From Bigelowiella natans CCMP2755 (Eukaryota > Cercozoa > Chlorarachniophyceae), in NCBI GenBank assembly GCA_000320545.1, contig ADNK01002679.1, positions 1 through 59,267 on the forward strand: a stretch of 59,267 nucleotides of DNA, read 5' to 3'. Made by a program: the position numbers and the translations under genes. A model generated the notes under the pieces. It saw only the letters and a program-made list of their open reading frames with translations. It was not told where the DNA came from and searched no databases. Shown here one piece after another: positions 1 through 11,184 of the stretch; the first letter of the stretch is position 1; each line of letters starts with the position of its first letter.

Positions 1-876
1 TATCAGCAACGGCCCAAATGTTTGCAGGAGGAGCATAGATCACTGTTTTTTCCTTCTCTACTAACAATACATGTCCAGTCCAATATTTTATTCGTACGTA
101 GGGGGGGGGGGGGGGGCCAGATTACGGCGTCCGTCATATGAATGCATTTATCCAAGTAAACTAGTAAATCTTCCTCATTTTTCTTCATCATGGCATGATA
201 CCTACCCCGAATAAAACGTCCGTTTGCAGATTTCGTTCATGAGCCTGGCAGCATGATGCCATCATCAGTACCGCATAACAGTTATTGTTGGGAGGGGTAG
301 GCGGCGGGGGGGCGCTTTGGGAAAACGCCCAATATTGATGGCCGTACTACTGATATCTAATACTAGTCCTACCTCGTCAAGAATCACCACCGAGTAAGGC
401 TCTAGATCCTGCACGGAGACAATGCAGGACAACGCATATCGGTGTAAACAAATGTTGTGTGTACGGCAATGCGTAGGTACTCGTAATGGGCATGATGGTG
501 TACATATACGAGTGTGGATATCCTCTGAAATATTTTAATGGTCATTCTAACGAAATTCCTCCTCGTCCTCCTCCTCATCTTCTGCCCCTCTTCATCCGCC
601 CCCCCCCCGCCTCCTTTGTGTTTTTCTAATTTTGTGAGAGGAGCGAGAGGCACCTTATGCTCCATCACTTCCCGCAGCAAGATTCCGTCTGTGACGTACC
701 GAATTTTCTGCAAAGAATACTCATACTGACGCAAGCATATCGGCCTTACATATTACACATAGCTGCACAGCATAACGGGGGAGAATCTCTGCGCACTCTC
801 CACCACCCATCCACCCACCCACCCACTGAAAAGGTAATTACCATCAACTATCATTGATTGAATTTGTGTAATACAC

Positions 877-917
<41 letters not shown>

Positions 918-1871
918 CTGTATGCTCCGAGGTATTATCTTCAAACCGAATGGTGTACCCAACAAGGTCTTTCAAAGGCAACACAGACGAGGAGAAACAA
1001 GAATTCAGATTCAACGATCATCAGTTTTTCCCGGCACGAAGACGTTTCAGCATGCGACGACGACGGTTCGTGGGATTTTCTTAGGACCTCCAACGTCACA
1101 TTCCATCTCTTCTGCAACCCGCACAGCCAAAGACACGGCCCCTATGCGCCTGCATGGGTAATGCAAATGTATGTTTCATCGAGCGATATCTGAATCAAAG
1201 CTTGCGCCAATCGAGCGACTAGAGAAAGACACCTACCGAGGTTGCGTGACTACTATTCCATTGGTCTTCTCCGACAGGCCGTTCTCGTAGAGGATTTTAG
1301 CGAGCTGTTATCGTCCGTGGATTTTAAGTTATGTTGCGGTTCAACTAAGCTGCTGTTTACCTCATATGATGACTACTTGGAAGTGATGATAAGGGATGTA
1401 GATGGGGGTTCGTGTTATTACAATAAGTCTTTGATGACCTGCGTGGACTTGCCGGACCCGGTGTCACCAGTAATGATGCACAGCTGGTTGTCTGAGGGAG
1501 GGGGGGCGATGAGTGATAGTAAATAGCTAGTTGCAAGCGCGTTCAGATCGAGGAGCCGGCTAATTTATGAGGGGAAATTCATGGGAAAATGCATTAAATT
1601 TATCGAAACCTACTACTATACCTTTTACTAGCTTGATGATGTCTTCTTTGACAGAGTCGATAGGAAGGTCTTTCTTGACGGGAGGACGGGGCTTGGTGGA
1701 TTTCTTCTCATCTCCTTCGCTGTCCTGGCTAGGGCTGCGAGACCGTCTGTTCCTCTTTGGTGAGGGGCTCCTCGAGCCATCCGAGTCGCTCAGATCCTTC
1801 CTCCAAGCACGCATTGCTTTGTTCAATCTAGTTTTAGGGGGAGGCTTGGACAGGAGGCGGGGCGAGGTTGC
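1..1871 (-). CDS. DEAH-box ATP-dependent RNA helicase (partial, runs off left edge)
   Basis: Superfamily 2 RNA helicase, which uses ATP to remodel RNA or RNP complexes. Exons read on the minus strand: 1871-1622 (basic Ser/Arg-rich leader, then IDSVKEDIIKLVK), 1491-1439 (Walker A GDTGSGKST), 1304-1237 (ILYENGLSEKT...TQPR), 1149-1088 (RIGAVSLAVRVAEEM), 968-919 (VGYTIRFEDNTSEHT), 707-654 (RYVTDGILLREVM), 408-373 (YSVVILDE) and 244-206 (AHERNLQTDVLFG). Each junction restores frame, and the DEAH motif itself is split between two exons (DE|AH). Motif order and spacing match the family; the motifs recall DHX33-type helicases, but that assignment is from memory. The Ser/Arg/Pro-rich leader is typical of nuclear splicing-associated helicases. 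The true start upstream of 1871 and the exons left of 206 (helicase C, HA2 and OB regions) are not resolved. The introns hold poly-G and (TA)n runs. Confidence 0.9.
881..915. repeat. (TA)n microsatellite in helicase intron
   Basis: An uninterrupted TA dinucleotide run that begins almost directly after the donor of the exon ending at 919. Homopolymer G (about 101-116) and C (about 601-608) runs occupy other introns of the same gene. Confidence 0.9.
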
Positions 1872-2493
1872 CTACCTGAGTTGAGGAGAAATTATGCCTG
1901 TTTATCTGGAGTATGTGTAAGATAAATTCGGTATTAAAAAATGCCTAATTACAATCGGAACAAAAATAAAAATTTGCTGTTGTAACAAGCGAAGACAAAC
2001 AGTGGTCGCGACGTTGCGATAGGGCGGCTGCTATATTTTCGCTGTTCCGATGCCTCGCTCGAAAATGTATCGTCAATGAATAAAACCGAAAACATCGTAA
2101 AAATTAAATCTTGTTGAGCATTGCGCTGAATTTGTGCAAGAGTGGGATAGATTGAATGACTCCGTTCGTAAACCGCCTGCATTTTCTCGGTTTCCTCGAA
2201 AATGCTGGTGCTTCAAAACCCACACAACTAATTAATTTCCGAGTCGAGGGAATCTGAATGAACTCCGCTGCAGCTCGTCCGGGCGGAAAGACAGTCAAAC
2301 GACCTTCAGAATGCAAGTGGGCGGATATTTGGCACGAGAGAGGCATGGATCTGATGGCAAAGTCGTTTGGAGGGCTGTTCGCAGGAGGGTAGCATTTTTG
2401 AGTTTCTCTCATCTCATTGGTCTCAAAACCCTCCATTCATCATCGAACCCGATCTCTTACTCTCATATAATTCTCAGTAGTGCATCCATCGTC

Positions 2494-2613
2494 ATGTTCA
2501 ATAGCGGCACTCCCCGAATCGCGGTCACCTGCTTTTGTGTGGGTGCTGCAGTTGGCGTATCTCTAATGCAAACTCGGGCTAGGTTCGAGCATCCGGAATG
2601 GCACAAGTCATAA
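2494..2613 (+). CDS. Possible 39-residue membrane microprotein
   Basis: A short ORF starting at ATG 2494, with one hydrophobic stretch (IAVTCFCVGAAVGVSLM, residues about 8-24) followed by a charged tail ending RARFEHPEWHKS. The shape is that of a single-pass small membrane or mitochondrial protein, but I recognise no family. It lies upstream of the helicase in divergent orientation, so it could also be the last exon of a longer plus-strand transcript. The opposite strand carries an open frame of similar length, so coding status is unproven. Confidence 0.2.
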   Translation: MFNSGTPRIAVTCFCVGAAVGVSLMQTRARFEHPEWHKS

Positions 2614-3435
2614 ACACTAATCATGTAAGAAGACTCTACAATTTCTCGCTTATCAATTGTGAAGGGATTCAAGTTTACGCAGTGTTTCTTGTTCATGCGT
2701 CCAAATCGGCCCAGTGATTGCTCCTCAAAATCGGTCATCCAGTACAAAACTCCGGCTCACTAAAAAAGCGAGTTACGAAAGCGAGTTACGCCGCTTGACA
2801 ATGATACAAGCTAGAAGGAATGATATGCACGACTTGCTACATAGATAATAAAATGAAAGTACGCTGGATGTTGCATTTGCGTTGCAGAAAGTTCTGTGAA
2901 GTATCGCATTCCGAACACTTAAAGAATCACGCCAAATACAGCGCGTACGGCTTACATGGGCCCTCGCTGCTCGTATAAGCAATTCCAACAAATGTGGATG
3001 CGTGTAGTTGCGTGTACCCTGCACGATCAAATTATTGAATGCATTGTAGATGCATATTGCATGTGGCTGCTCAGTGATCACCCGAGATTTTCCACAGTGT
3101 GGACATGTGCACGCTAGCACGTACACGCAGTGTTCCCGTGCATGAGCGCATTCTGTTCCTGATGCGATACTATGCACATCATGCCAATGATTCACATGCC
3201 ATGATGACAACATCAGACATGCTGTAGCCGTGTATAAAGTACCAGCTGTCTAGCTGTGTGTGAGCTACCCACAGTCACATAATTTAGCCGCTTCTGAGAT
3301 TGCGTACCGCTTTTCAATTCATGATACGATTTCACACGTAGAACGAGATTTTCACATTCATCTAGACATTCGATGTTAAACACGATGAAATTGTGAGATT
3401 TATTCAAACAAAGGTAACACAAAACCATGATTATA
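2614..3435. other. Gene-free 3' flank of the septin gene
   Basis: No supported gene. Minus-strand frames here (2773-3213, 3213-3428) have no family features and Cys/His-rich random-looking composition. The stretch carries many short palindromic words (GCATGT/ATGCAT/GCTAGC type), like other gene 3' flanks in this window, though less densely. Confidence 0.5.
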
Positions 3436-5028
3436 TTATGCGGTCTTTTCTTTTTCCAAACTCCTCACTCCAGGCACGCTGACATTGTTCTGAATCTTGC
3501 CAGAATAAAGCCTCTGTGGGAATTTGAGTAGCCAAATTGCAAGCCGGCACATCCTTGAAATCGGCCATTCTACCGGGCGTTGGATTCTACAAGTACCATG
3601 TCGAGCGATGACCGCTTCCCTCCGTTCAATAAGGTGGCGGTAAGGGTTGAGCGGGGTGTATCTGTTCGGAACAGGATCAGAGTCCACCACACACCACGCT
3701 AAAGCTTCAAAAAGCATGTACAACACTACAGCAGCAACTCCTGGAAAGAGCAGCAGTGGTGCAGGAAATTGTTTTGGTGCTGGAGTAGCAATGTAGAACA
3801 GTGCCATAATCGCGGCAATTGCGCCTGCCATAAGCAAAGAGAAAATGAAAGTCCACTGATGCAAAAGAGGTGGGCGCAATTTCCCACTGACGACGGCTCT
3901 TCCGTAGAGATGCTCAAGGCTTTTCTTCATTCCGTTGACTGTGTCCACCTCTCGAAATAGGAGGTCTCGAACCTTTGGGAAGTCTGACTGCTTCTTATCC
4001 TCAATATTCCAGTGAAATGAGGTGGTTTTATCATCATCGGGGTCCTCAAACGTGTACGTACGGTCCTGGCAAAGAATGAAGAACGGTCTTCCTCCATAAA
4101 TCTGGACGTTTTCCTGGGCTAACTTATTCATTATCTCATTTTTCTGCTCCTCTCTTTCCTCTAGAGTCATAGTATCAGCCTTTGATACCAACACCATAAC
4201 GTTTGTTAGCTTTGAGAACTCTTTGATGAAGCTCATGTCGTTCTCGTCCGTCGAATGCGGTTCGACAAAATAGAGAACTACGTGAATCCTCGGGTCATAT
4301 CGTTCCTCGGAGGGAATATCAAGCTGTCCAGACATGTAATGAAGAATCATATTATCTTTAATCACGCTTCTCATCGGGTCGAAAACCTTCTGGAGATCCA
4401 TTTCATCTCCAAACCCAACAGTGTCAGTGATTCCAGCAAGAAGTTCAAAACCATCGATTTTGTCCGCCCAAATCCATTGTGCGATACTCTTTGTTTTGCG
4501 TCGCTTCGTTCGAATGACTGGGTTGGATTTCCGCTTATTCTTCTCCACCAGATTTGAAGTTATGAAAGATGTCTTCCCAACAGCACTTGGTCCAACTACC
4601 ATCAAGTTTATATCCATCCTAGAGACCGGTTTTTTTTTCGGGACCCAAGGTTTTTTGTGGTCATCACCACATTCAGTGCCCTCGACAATCACTGGCATGC
4701 CATCGGTACTCATGTCGTACTCATGTTTCTGTTCATGAATCGATTTGAACAAGTCGGATTCGAGCTCCTCGTTGAGCTCCTGTTCTTCAGATTGCTGAGT
4801 CTGGTCAACATCCTGAGAAGCTTCCTGCTCCGCAGGTTGATGCGCATCATTACATTGACTCTCGGGAGGAGACTCCTCTTCCACATCTTTTTGCCCGGCA
4901 GGCTCCACTTCTACGTAATTCGGTCTCACGATCACGGCTTCATCTGTGCTGGTGACAGTGTTCGCATCGTCTTTATGGTGTCCTTCACTTCTCATGCTGG
5001 ACTTAATACCGCCAAAGACTTTCATCAT
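3436..5028 (-). CDS. Septin-family GTPase with C-terminal transmembrane hairpin
   Basis: A single-exon gene of 530 residues. Septins are GTP-binding proteins that polymerise on membranes and act in division and cortical organisation. Residues 1-135 are acidic and disordered. The G domain follows: P-loop GPSAVGKT at 146-153, G3 DTVGFGD at 202-208 (septins usually have DTPGFGD), the septin-like RIHVVLYFVEPH at 247-258, and G4 SKAD at 282-285 (usually AKAD). After the G domain, where most septins have a coiled coil, two hydrophobic segments appear at about 391-414 and 422-447, then a basic tail with a possible amphipathic helix at about 492-510. This predicts a protein anchored by a hairpin rather than by peripheral binding. 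ATG 5028 gives the longest frame and is preceded by a gene-free divergent region shared with pirin. An AIG1/TOC-type GTPase is the main alternative, but the DTVGFGD and SKAD pattern favours septin. Confidence 0.8.
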   Translation of the reverse strand: MMKVFGGIKSSMRSEGHHKDDANTVTSTDEAVIVRPNYVEVEPAGQKDVEEESPPESQCNDAHQPAEQEASQDVDQTQQSEEQELNEELESDLFKSIHEQKHEYDMSTDGMPVIVEGTECGDDHKKPWVPKKKPVSRMDINLMVVGPSAVGKTSFITSNLVEKNKRKSNPVIRTKRRKTKSIAQWIWADKIDGFELLAGITDTVGFGDEMDLQKVFDPMRSVIKDNMILHYMSGQLDIPSEERYDPRIHVVLYFVEPHSTDENDMSFIKEFSKLTNVMVLVSKADTMTLEEREEQKNEIMNKLAQENVQIYGGRPFFILCQDRTYTFEDPDDDKTTSFHWNIEDKKQSDFPKVRDLLFREVDTVNGMKKSLEHLYGRAVVSGKLRPPLLHQWTFIFSLLMAGAIAAIMALFYIATPAPKQFPAPLLLFPGVAAVVLYMLFEALAWCVVDSDPVPNRYTPLNPYRHLIERREAVIARHGTCRIQRPVEWPISRMCRLAIWLLKFPQRLYSGKIQNNVSVPGVRSLEKEKTA

Positions 5029-6319
5029 TGTTCTTCAGATTGAGTGTTTGCTTTTGTGAGACTGTTTGAGTTATGCTGGAACTGCGGTTGACGAAGATCT
5101 CAAGCCTGGTGACACCCGATGAGCAAGAGCTAATAATACTTGGCCTGCATTTCATCCGGAAAATAGCCAAAAGCACTCATTTTGTGCGAATTCGGCTCCA
5201 ACATGTTCGGGAGAGTCCTAAGGAGAAGGAATTTTCGCAATCTTTTTACGGCAAATGAATCGAAGTTTAGAGTGAAGTTCTCTAGTCGAGAATTACAAAT
5301 GAAGGGGATTTTGAAAGGCGTCATAGGTCCAATCGAACTGAGAAAGTCGGTACGGCAAATGAATCAACATTTTAGAGTAATTCTCTAGTCGAGAATTACA
5401 AATGAAGGGAATTCTTAAAGGCGTCATAGGTGTCAATCGCATGTTGTCGTTAATGATGAAATCACCAAGGACAATTCCATGTTTTTTCAATTTTGATTTT
5501 CGGCTCTACAAGTGTATTCCAGAAGGTTCGAGAGAAATACGAATTAAAAAGTTCTAATAAAGCGCCGGAACCCACGAAAAACTTAAACTTTCTAAAATAC
5601 AATGTATTTTATTAGAAATAGGTAAACATTTCACTTTTTTCAACGAAAATAGAGTCATGCTTTCTCTGACTTTTCTCCGTTTGAGTCCGACATTGCCGGA
5701 TAGTCACAGAAAATCCCGGATTAGAGAATTTTTTTGGTATCATTTCAAGCTAAAATACTATGGAATTCTATCTCGATGAGCAAAAACCTCAGTGATTTAC
5801 GCCAAGAAACCTCAAATATGTTCCAGTCAACTCAATTATACCGAAAAGTGATTCGGAATTCAAGTCGGCACAGAAAAACCAGCTTTAATAAATGACAACT
5901 TTTTTGTACATTAGGACAGAAAATACGGGATTTGTTGAGTGACAATAATGCACATGGCGTACGATTGATCCAGTCAAAAAAACGATATTTTCGAAAAGAA
6001 AGTGATGTCGTTCTCGACAAATGAAGGAATTAATTGACACTAATATTTAAAATTAGTTCTGAATACAACAAGAATGGAACCTGGACTCGAACGTGTTGAG
6101 GCCTACAAGCTAGACCTTTTCGCCGCGTCGGAACTGAGGCGGAGATTACTACGAATGGCAAAACCACCCTTCCTTTACAAAAACTATTTTCTGTCCACAT
6201 AATCCAAACGACTCAACAACCAGCACAAGCAAACCTGGACTCAGAAACCAAGATCAAAATGAACGCCTTGAAGTAACTCTTTCTCTAGTGTTTTTGCTCC
6301 ATTTCGCTGACTTTCGATA
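5029..6319. other. Divergent intergenic region between septin and pirin
   Basis: AT-rich, 1.3 kb, with no supported coding region. It contains one two-copy tandem repeat (listed separately) and otherwise no recognisable element. It should hold both promoters, but I cannot pick a TATA box or initiator with confidence. CTAG/GCTAGC words are rare compared with the 3' flanks. Confidence 0.5.
5248..5435. repeat. Two-copy tandem repeat, 104-bp period
   Basis: A block starting ACGGCAAATGAATC recurs 104 bases later (5248 and 5352). It includes the near-palindrome TTCTCTAGTCGAGAA and the shared GAATTACAAATGAAGGG and AAAGGCGTCATAGGT segments. The copies differ by a handful of substitutions and small indels. 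It lies in the shared septin/pirin upstream region, so it may be a duplicated regulatory site. Confidence 0.8.
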
Positions 6320-7237
6320 ATGTGTGCTGGTAGTTTATTGACTCTGATGACGATAAACAGCCTCATGAATCCCGTTAACAGCCGATGTGACCACCGTCTC
6401 TCCCTTCTTAGGAACATTCGCTACATTTCCAATAAGCACCTTGCAGTGAGCGAGCCAAACCCCATGTGGTTTGGAAATCAAGGAAATGAACCTAGCAATA
6501 AGGCCTGGACCAACAAAAATTGGCTCAAAAGCCGCTTTCACTTCTCCTTTGCCGAGTACTACAATCCGAGCAACACCAACTTCGGTGTCCTTCGCGTGAT
6601 GAACGACGATCTTGTTCAACCAGAGCGCGGTTTCGGGGCACACCCTCATAGAAACGCCGAGATTGTGACCTATGTTGTGGATGGCAAGCTGACACACCAG
6701 GATTCCATGAATACTAAGGAAAGTCTTGGCCGCGGATCGATTCAGTTTATGACCGCGGGTAAGGGCGTCGTCCACTCAGAGCATAATCTGGAGAAACAGC
6801 CGCTTCGATTTATTCAAATGTGGCTCAATCCTAGCGACCATAATTTAGCCCCAAAGTATGGAAGCATGTGTGGTAGCAAGATCGACTCGAAGAACAAGCT
6901 GGGGCACATGGTATCCTCTGTGGACAATTCAGCTAAAACACCCGTGAAGATCCACTGCGATGCAAACATATACGCTGCAGAACTCGATGACGAAAAGACC
7001 ACAGTGAGTTTCAACCTCGTCACCGACCGCCAAGCGTATTTTCTCGCTGTGGAAGGGTCCCCTACTGTACAGGCAACGTCATCAGCCTCTGGAAAATCTT
7101 CCATCAGTAGCCAGAAATTTGCTCAACACGACGCGGCCGAGCTATACGGCGACTCCACCTTCACAGTCTCAGGCCCGGGACATATTCTTCTCGTCATGGA
7201 AAAAGACAAATCTGGTGGTCGAGGGGACCTCGAATGA
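6320..7237 (+). CDS. Pirin family protein (bicupin)
   Basis: A single-exon 305-residue gene. Pirins are metal-binding bicupins; members act as quercetin dioxygenases, redox sensors or transcription cofactors, and the substrate here cannot be told. The N-terminal cupin is clear: FHFSFAEYY at about 73-81, GFGAHPHRNAEIVTYV at 104-119, GRGSIQFMTAGKGVVHSEHN at 137-156. The four metal ligands of the family are present as H108, H110, H152 and E154. The C-terminal cupin (about 205-300) is more diverged, as usual. About 45 residues precede the conserved domain and are Arg/Ser/Asn-rich with few acids, so an organelle-targeting leader is possible. ATG 6320 is the first in frame. It is divergent from the septin gene and convergent with the BOR/SLC4 gene. 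Confidence 0.92.
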   Translation: MCAGSLLTLMTINSLMNPVNSRCDHRLSLLRNIRYISNKHLAVSEPNPMWFGNQGNEPSNKAWTNKNWLKSRFHFSFAEYYNPSNTNFGVLRVMNDDLVQPERGFGAHPHRNAEIVTYVVDGKLTHQDSMNTKESLGRGSIQFMTAGKGVVHSEHNLEKQPLRFIQMWLNPSDHNLAPKYGSMCGSKIDSKNKLGHMVSSVDNSAKTPVKIHCDANIYAAELDDEKTTVSFNLVTDRQAYFLAVEGSPTVQATSSASGKSSISSQKFAQHDAAELYGDSTFTVSGPGHILLVMEKDKSGGRGDLE

Positions 7238-7958
7238 TACAAGAGCAACCATGCTAGCGCCAATGTGCTCATAGCTTTATGCGTTGCAAAGTCTATTGCT
7301 GCAAGCTGCATTCGTTGTTGCAAATAGTGCGACAATATGCAAGCTAGAAACTTTGTACATACATGTTTCAAAAATTCGCATGTTGTTTATTAATTGCGCA
7401 GTGCTCAGTCCATGCTATTGACAAATTAGTCATTTAGTAGTCATCTTCGATGTTGTTCATCTTGAGATTGTTGCTCGCCAAGCTAGCAAGCGATGCTGTG
7501 CAAAGTGTGCATGCGTAAGCGCTGCGCGCCATGCTAATCGCACGCTGCCTGTGGCGGTATGCACGCTGTGTGCAGTGCAGAAATAATGCATTCAGTTTGA
7601 TGATCAATGATCACATCATGGCTGCATACACATTGTGCTAGCCCTTTGCTCGATGCGATGCTTACAACTTAGTAGAGCAATGCGCCACATCTTGCGAATG
7701 TGCATGGTACATCTAACTAGCTAGGTGTTACCACGTGCGTAGAGACACACAGTTTGTGTGCGCAGCATGCTTTCATCTAGTCATTGTCATGCATGTGCTG
7801 GTACGTCAGATGTACTCACTAGCTCGTTCATAAAGCATTCATGCTCACATGTCTGATGCATCTAGGTAGTAATATGCCCGGAGAGTTGTTTCCTGGAAGA
7901 CATCCAAACTAGAGAAGATGCTTACGCGCGTCTTCAGACCTTGTAGAGTAAACAGAAA
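7238..7958. other. Palindrome-word-rich island between convergent gene ends
   Basis: No gene supported. It is dense in CTAG, GCTAGC, TGCA, CATG and CACGTG words (for example CTAACTAGCTAGG near 7712-7725). It sits exactly between the stop of pirin and the 3' end of the BOR/SLC4 gene. The same composition recurs at most gene 3' ends in the window. Confidence 0.6.
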
Positions 7959-8084
7959 TCACTCCGCATTTCTAATCGACTTTTCGTTTCTTTGAGCAAG
8001 ATCTCCAGGTCTCGTCTCGCCATTGACCAAAAAAGCATCAGAACCTCCGGCCTTTCGTGTTTTAACCGTACGATGGAAGACAAC
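7959..8084 (-). other. Possible alternative terminal exon of the BOR/SLC4 gene
   Basis: A 42-codon open stretch with an AG acceptor just before 8084 (ATCAAG|GTTGTC), in the phase left by the exon ending at 8245, with a TGA stop at 7961-7959. It would replace the shorter terminal exon 8190-8110 (TAG). The two give different cytosolic tails (ending QLQSAK or SIRNAE). The sequence alone cannot say which is used. Confidence 0.35.
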
Positions 8085-8109
8085 CTTGATGATTCAGGAG
8101 CTTCATCAA

Positions 8110-8547
8110 CTATTTAGCGGACTGGAGTTGCTCGCATCGATATTCTTTGACTATATAGACAATTCGGTAGGACATATGATCAGGTGAAATCTGCGGCAAC
8201 GCATTGCATTACGTACCAAAATTTCATGCTTGAATCATGCTCACCTTAGCTTCCGAAATTGGGATTAGCCCAAGCCCCTTTTCCTCCGTATGCCCCTTCG
8301 CCCGCACATTCCCCATTTCCATTGCTTTCTCGTCATCACCCTTGTCTTCGTTGGCGACAACTGCAAAAGGGAAAACGATGGAGATTCAGGGAGTGCCTTC
8401 ATTCTTGAGAGGGTGTTTCTGCTCTCTCTTCTTCCTAAGCTCATCCATACCTGGCATGCCGTCGCTATCTAAAGCGAGAATGTAATCCCGAGAGTAATAC
8501 TGAGGATATACGCTCTGTGGATGCGATAGATAGAAGAGAGGAAGAGA

Positions 8548-8600
<53 letters not shown>

Positions 8601-9116
8601 AGGGAGAGAGAGAGAGGGAGAGCATAAATGAAACAATAAAACAATAAAACAATAAAACAAAAGAAATCAAAACAGAAAGAAATTTTGGGTAGAGACGTTG
8701 CTTTCACCTCCGCCTTCCCTCTCTTCTCTTTCTCTCTTTCTCTTTCTCTCTTTCTCTTTCTCTCTTTCTCTTTCTCTCTTTCTCTCTCTCTGCTCTCTCT
8801 CCATATGTGTGTATGTGTGTGTGTGTGTGTGAGGTGCACGTGCGCGCGCGCATGCTTGCGTGCGTACGTGTCTTTTACTTTTTCAGAATAGATAAAATCT
8901 TCCGAAAAAGTGAGGAAATACCGAACATTTCGCTCGATATGCGGTTGTAAAGAAGAAGCACAACAAGGAGTTGGATTTATAACTTGCTAGCTACGACGTC
9001 TCCTACGCACCTTTCTCATGAATACCAGCGAAGCGATGAACAACGGAAACAACATTGCAGCCTTTTATTTGGAACAGGAAGCACACATAGTAAAAGCGAC
9101 ATGAGATTATAGAAGA

Positions 9117-9165
<49 letters not shown>

Positions 9166-9887
9166 GAGAGAGGGAGAGAGAGCGAAATACAAATGAAGGA
9201 GAGAGGAGGAAAATTCTATTCAGTCAAATGAAAGTATTCAGATTTAATGCACTTGCCAGTTGTCACTAAGAGTACAAGGCTGGTTCGTATATTCTCTTCT
9301 AAGGTGAAATGTGTGTGTGGGGGGGAGGGGGCATTCAACGCAAAGATCTCACCGGCGTCAATGTAACCCCGAAAATAACGGCGCAAAAGGCTAACTGAGA
9401 AATCATCTTCGTCAACGATAATCGTTCGGTACACGCCCATAATCGTTAATTTAAGTTTCTTCGTATCGGCATTCATATGCCTTCTGAACGTCGTTGTGCG
9501 TGTGTGCGTGTGTGCGTGTGTGCGTGCGTGCGTGTGTGCGTGCGTGCGTGCGTGTGTGCGTGCTTTGGTTGTGCTCTAGCATGTCCTAATTCATGTGCCT
9601 AATGGCGCCAAAGAAAGCGTATCGCTACCTACCTGAATCAATGTAAAGTTTTCTATCGATTTCCATGGAACCTATGAGATGAAGATGGTGTGATGGAATG
9701 TAAAAGGGGGAGGGGGAGGGGGGAGGGGGGGGATGGGAGCCAGAGCAACCGAGAGAGACTTTCAGGATATTATATGTAGAGTAAAATTGTGATAGTAAAA
9801 GTACGATAGTCGTTGAGGAGGAGAGGTTGAGAAATGCCCACAAATGTACTGACAAGTTCATTTCAAATCATACCACAGTATTTTCTC

Positions 9888-9927
<40 letters not shown>

Positions 9928-10044
9928 TGGATGGATGCTGGATTTTACTTTAGTGAGGAAGTCGTTGTGGCTTTCCCTCTGTAACGTGGACACACAAACA
10001 TTGACAGAAGCTTTTTAATAATAAACTCTCAATACTAACATATT

Positions 10045-10084
<40 letters not shown>

Positions 10085-10990
10085 TCGCTGCTATATAGAG
10101 CGCTGCCGCGGTGCAGCTGTCATATATGTTTTGCTCAGAAGTGGTTTTCATCGCGGTTTCACCACCAGTTCTGGTTCCGTGACGAGAAGCACAACTCTCT
10201 CTGCAAATTGATTCCCTGGAAACGACGCAGCGCCCATAAACAAGAATAGCCTACGACCGTAACCCCAAACGATGATGACGATGATGACGATGATGACGAT
10301 GATGACGATGACGATGATGATGATAATAATGATGATGATGGCGATGAAGATGGCGCCACATGGATGATACAACATCCGCAGGTGCTCCCCCTCCCCTCCA
10401 TCCTTCTCCCCCCTCCCCTCTCTCTGAACACTCACGCAACAGGAGCTAGATATGTGAAAGGTTAAAAACGGTACAAAGAGGTGAAGAAGACTGAGAATGA
10501 CGACCTACCCATCGAGAGTGGCGTTAGGGATAAGACGAAGCACACCCAGCAAGGGGGGGGAGAGCGTGATCCCGATCATTGCTGCCTTCGTAATGAAAGC
10601 ACAAACAAGACGGTTCACCACGCAATACAATATCTTCACACCTTTAACAGTCGTTTTGGCGATGGCGCAAGAACGAGTAAGAGGGAGTACACGACATGCA
10701 ACGTGTGTTCGCTACAATACCTGCAGGAGATTAGACACTCTCTGCTCATGGACATGAGTCACGACCTCCCTGCGACTTTTGCCCTAGGAAGAAATAACAG
10801 CATGAAGTGTGCATGTATGTGCATATATTTGTGCATGTATGTGCATATATTTGTGCGCGCGCGCGTGTGTGTGAGCCGAGTCAGTAGAGGAATGAGGAAT
10901 ACAAATAAGCAAAACCTCGCCTACAAAGCGAACTTCGGATAAACTCTTCGTGTGAAGAGGTGCCTGACGAGGGAGGGAACAAGAGGGAGA

Positions 10991-11031
<41 letters not shown>

Positions 11032-11152
11032 TGTTGAGCCTTTGATCACAAAGTAACGAGAAGTATCGATGCAGAAGAAGAGGATCTATTTCAAATCACT
11101 GTGCTCTACAATCACGCATTATGTTCATCCAGAGCTAAAGCACATATTGTGT

Positions 11153-11184
<32 letters not shown>

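Noticed and set aside
2773-3428. Minus-strand ORFs of 146 and 71 codons
   Set aside because: Cys/His-rich random-looking sequence in a palindrome-rich 3' flank, without conserved features.
6075-6150. tRNA-like segment on the minus strand (GTTCGAGTCC resembling a T-loop)
   Set aside because: The bases flanking the loop do not pair into a 5-bp T stem, and no acceptor or anticodon stem could be built.
8386-8891. Several long ORFs of poly-Ser/Leu or Arg/Glu
   Set aside because: They are translations of (GA)n/(CT)n microsatellites inside an intron of the transporter gene.
9216-9476. Frame reading VYRTIIVDEDDFSVSLLRRYF as an exon
   Set aside because: The alternative frame from 9394 (LAFCAVIFGVTLTP) has a proper acceptor and matches the transporter helix, so the first reading is a shadow.
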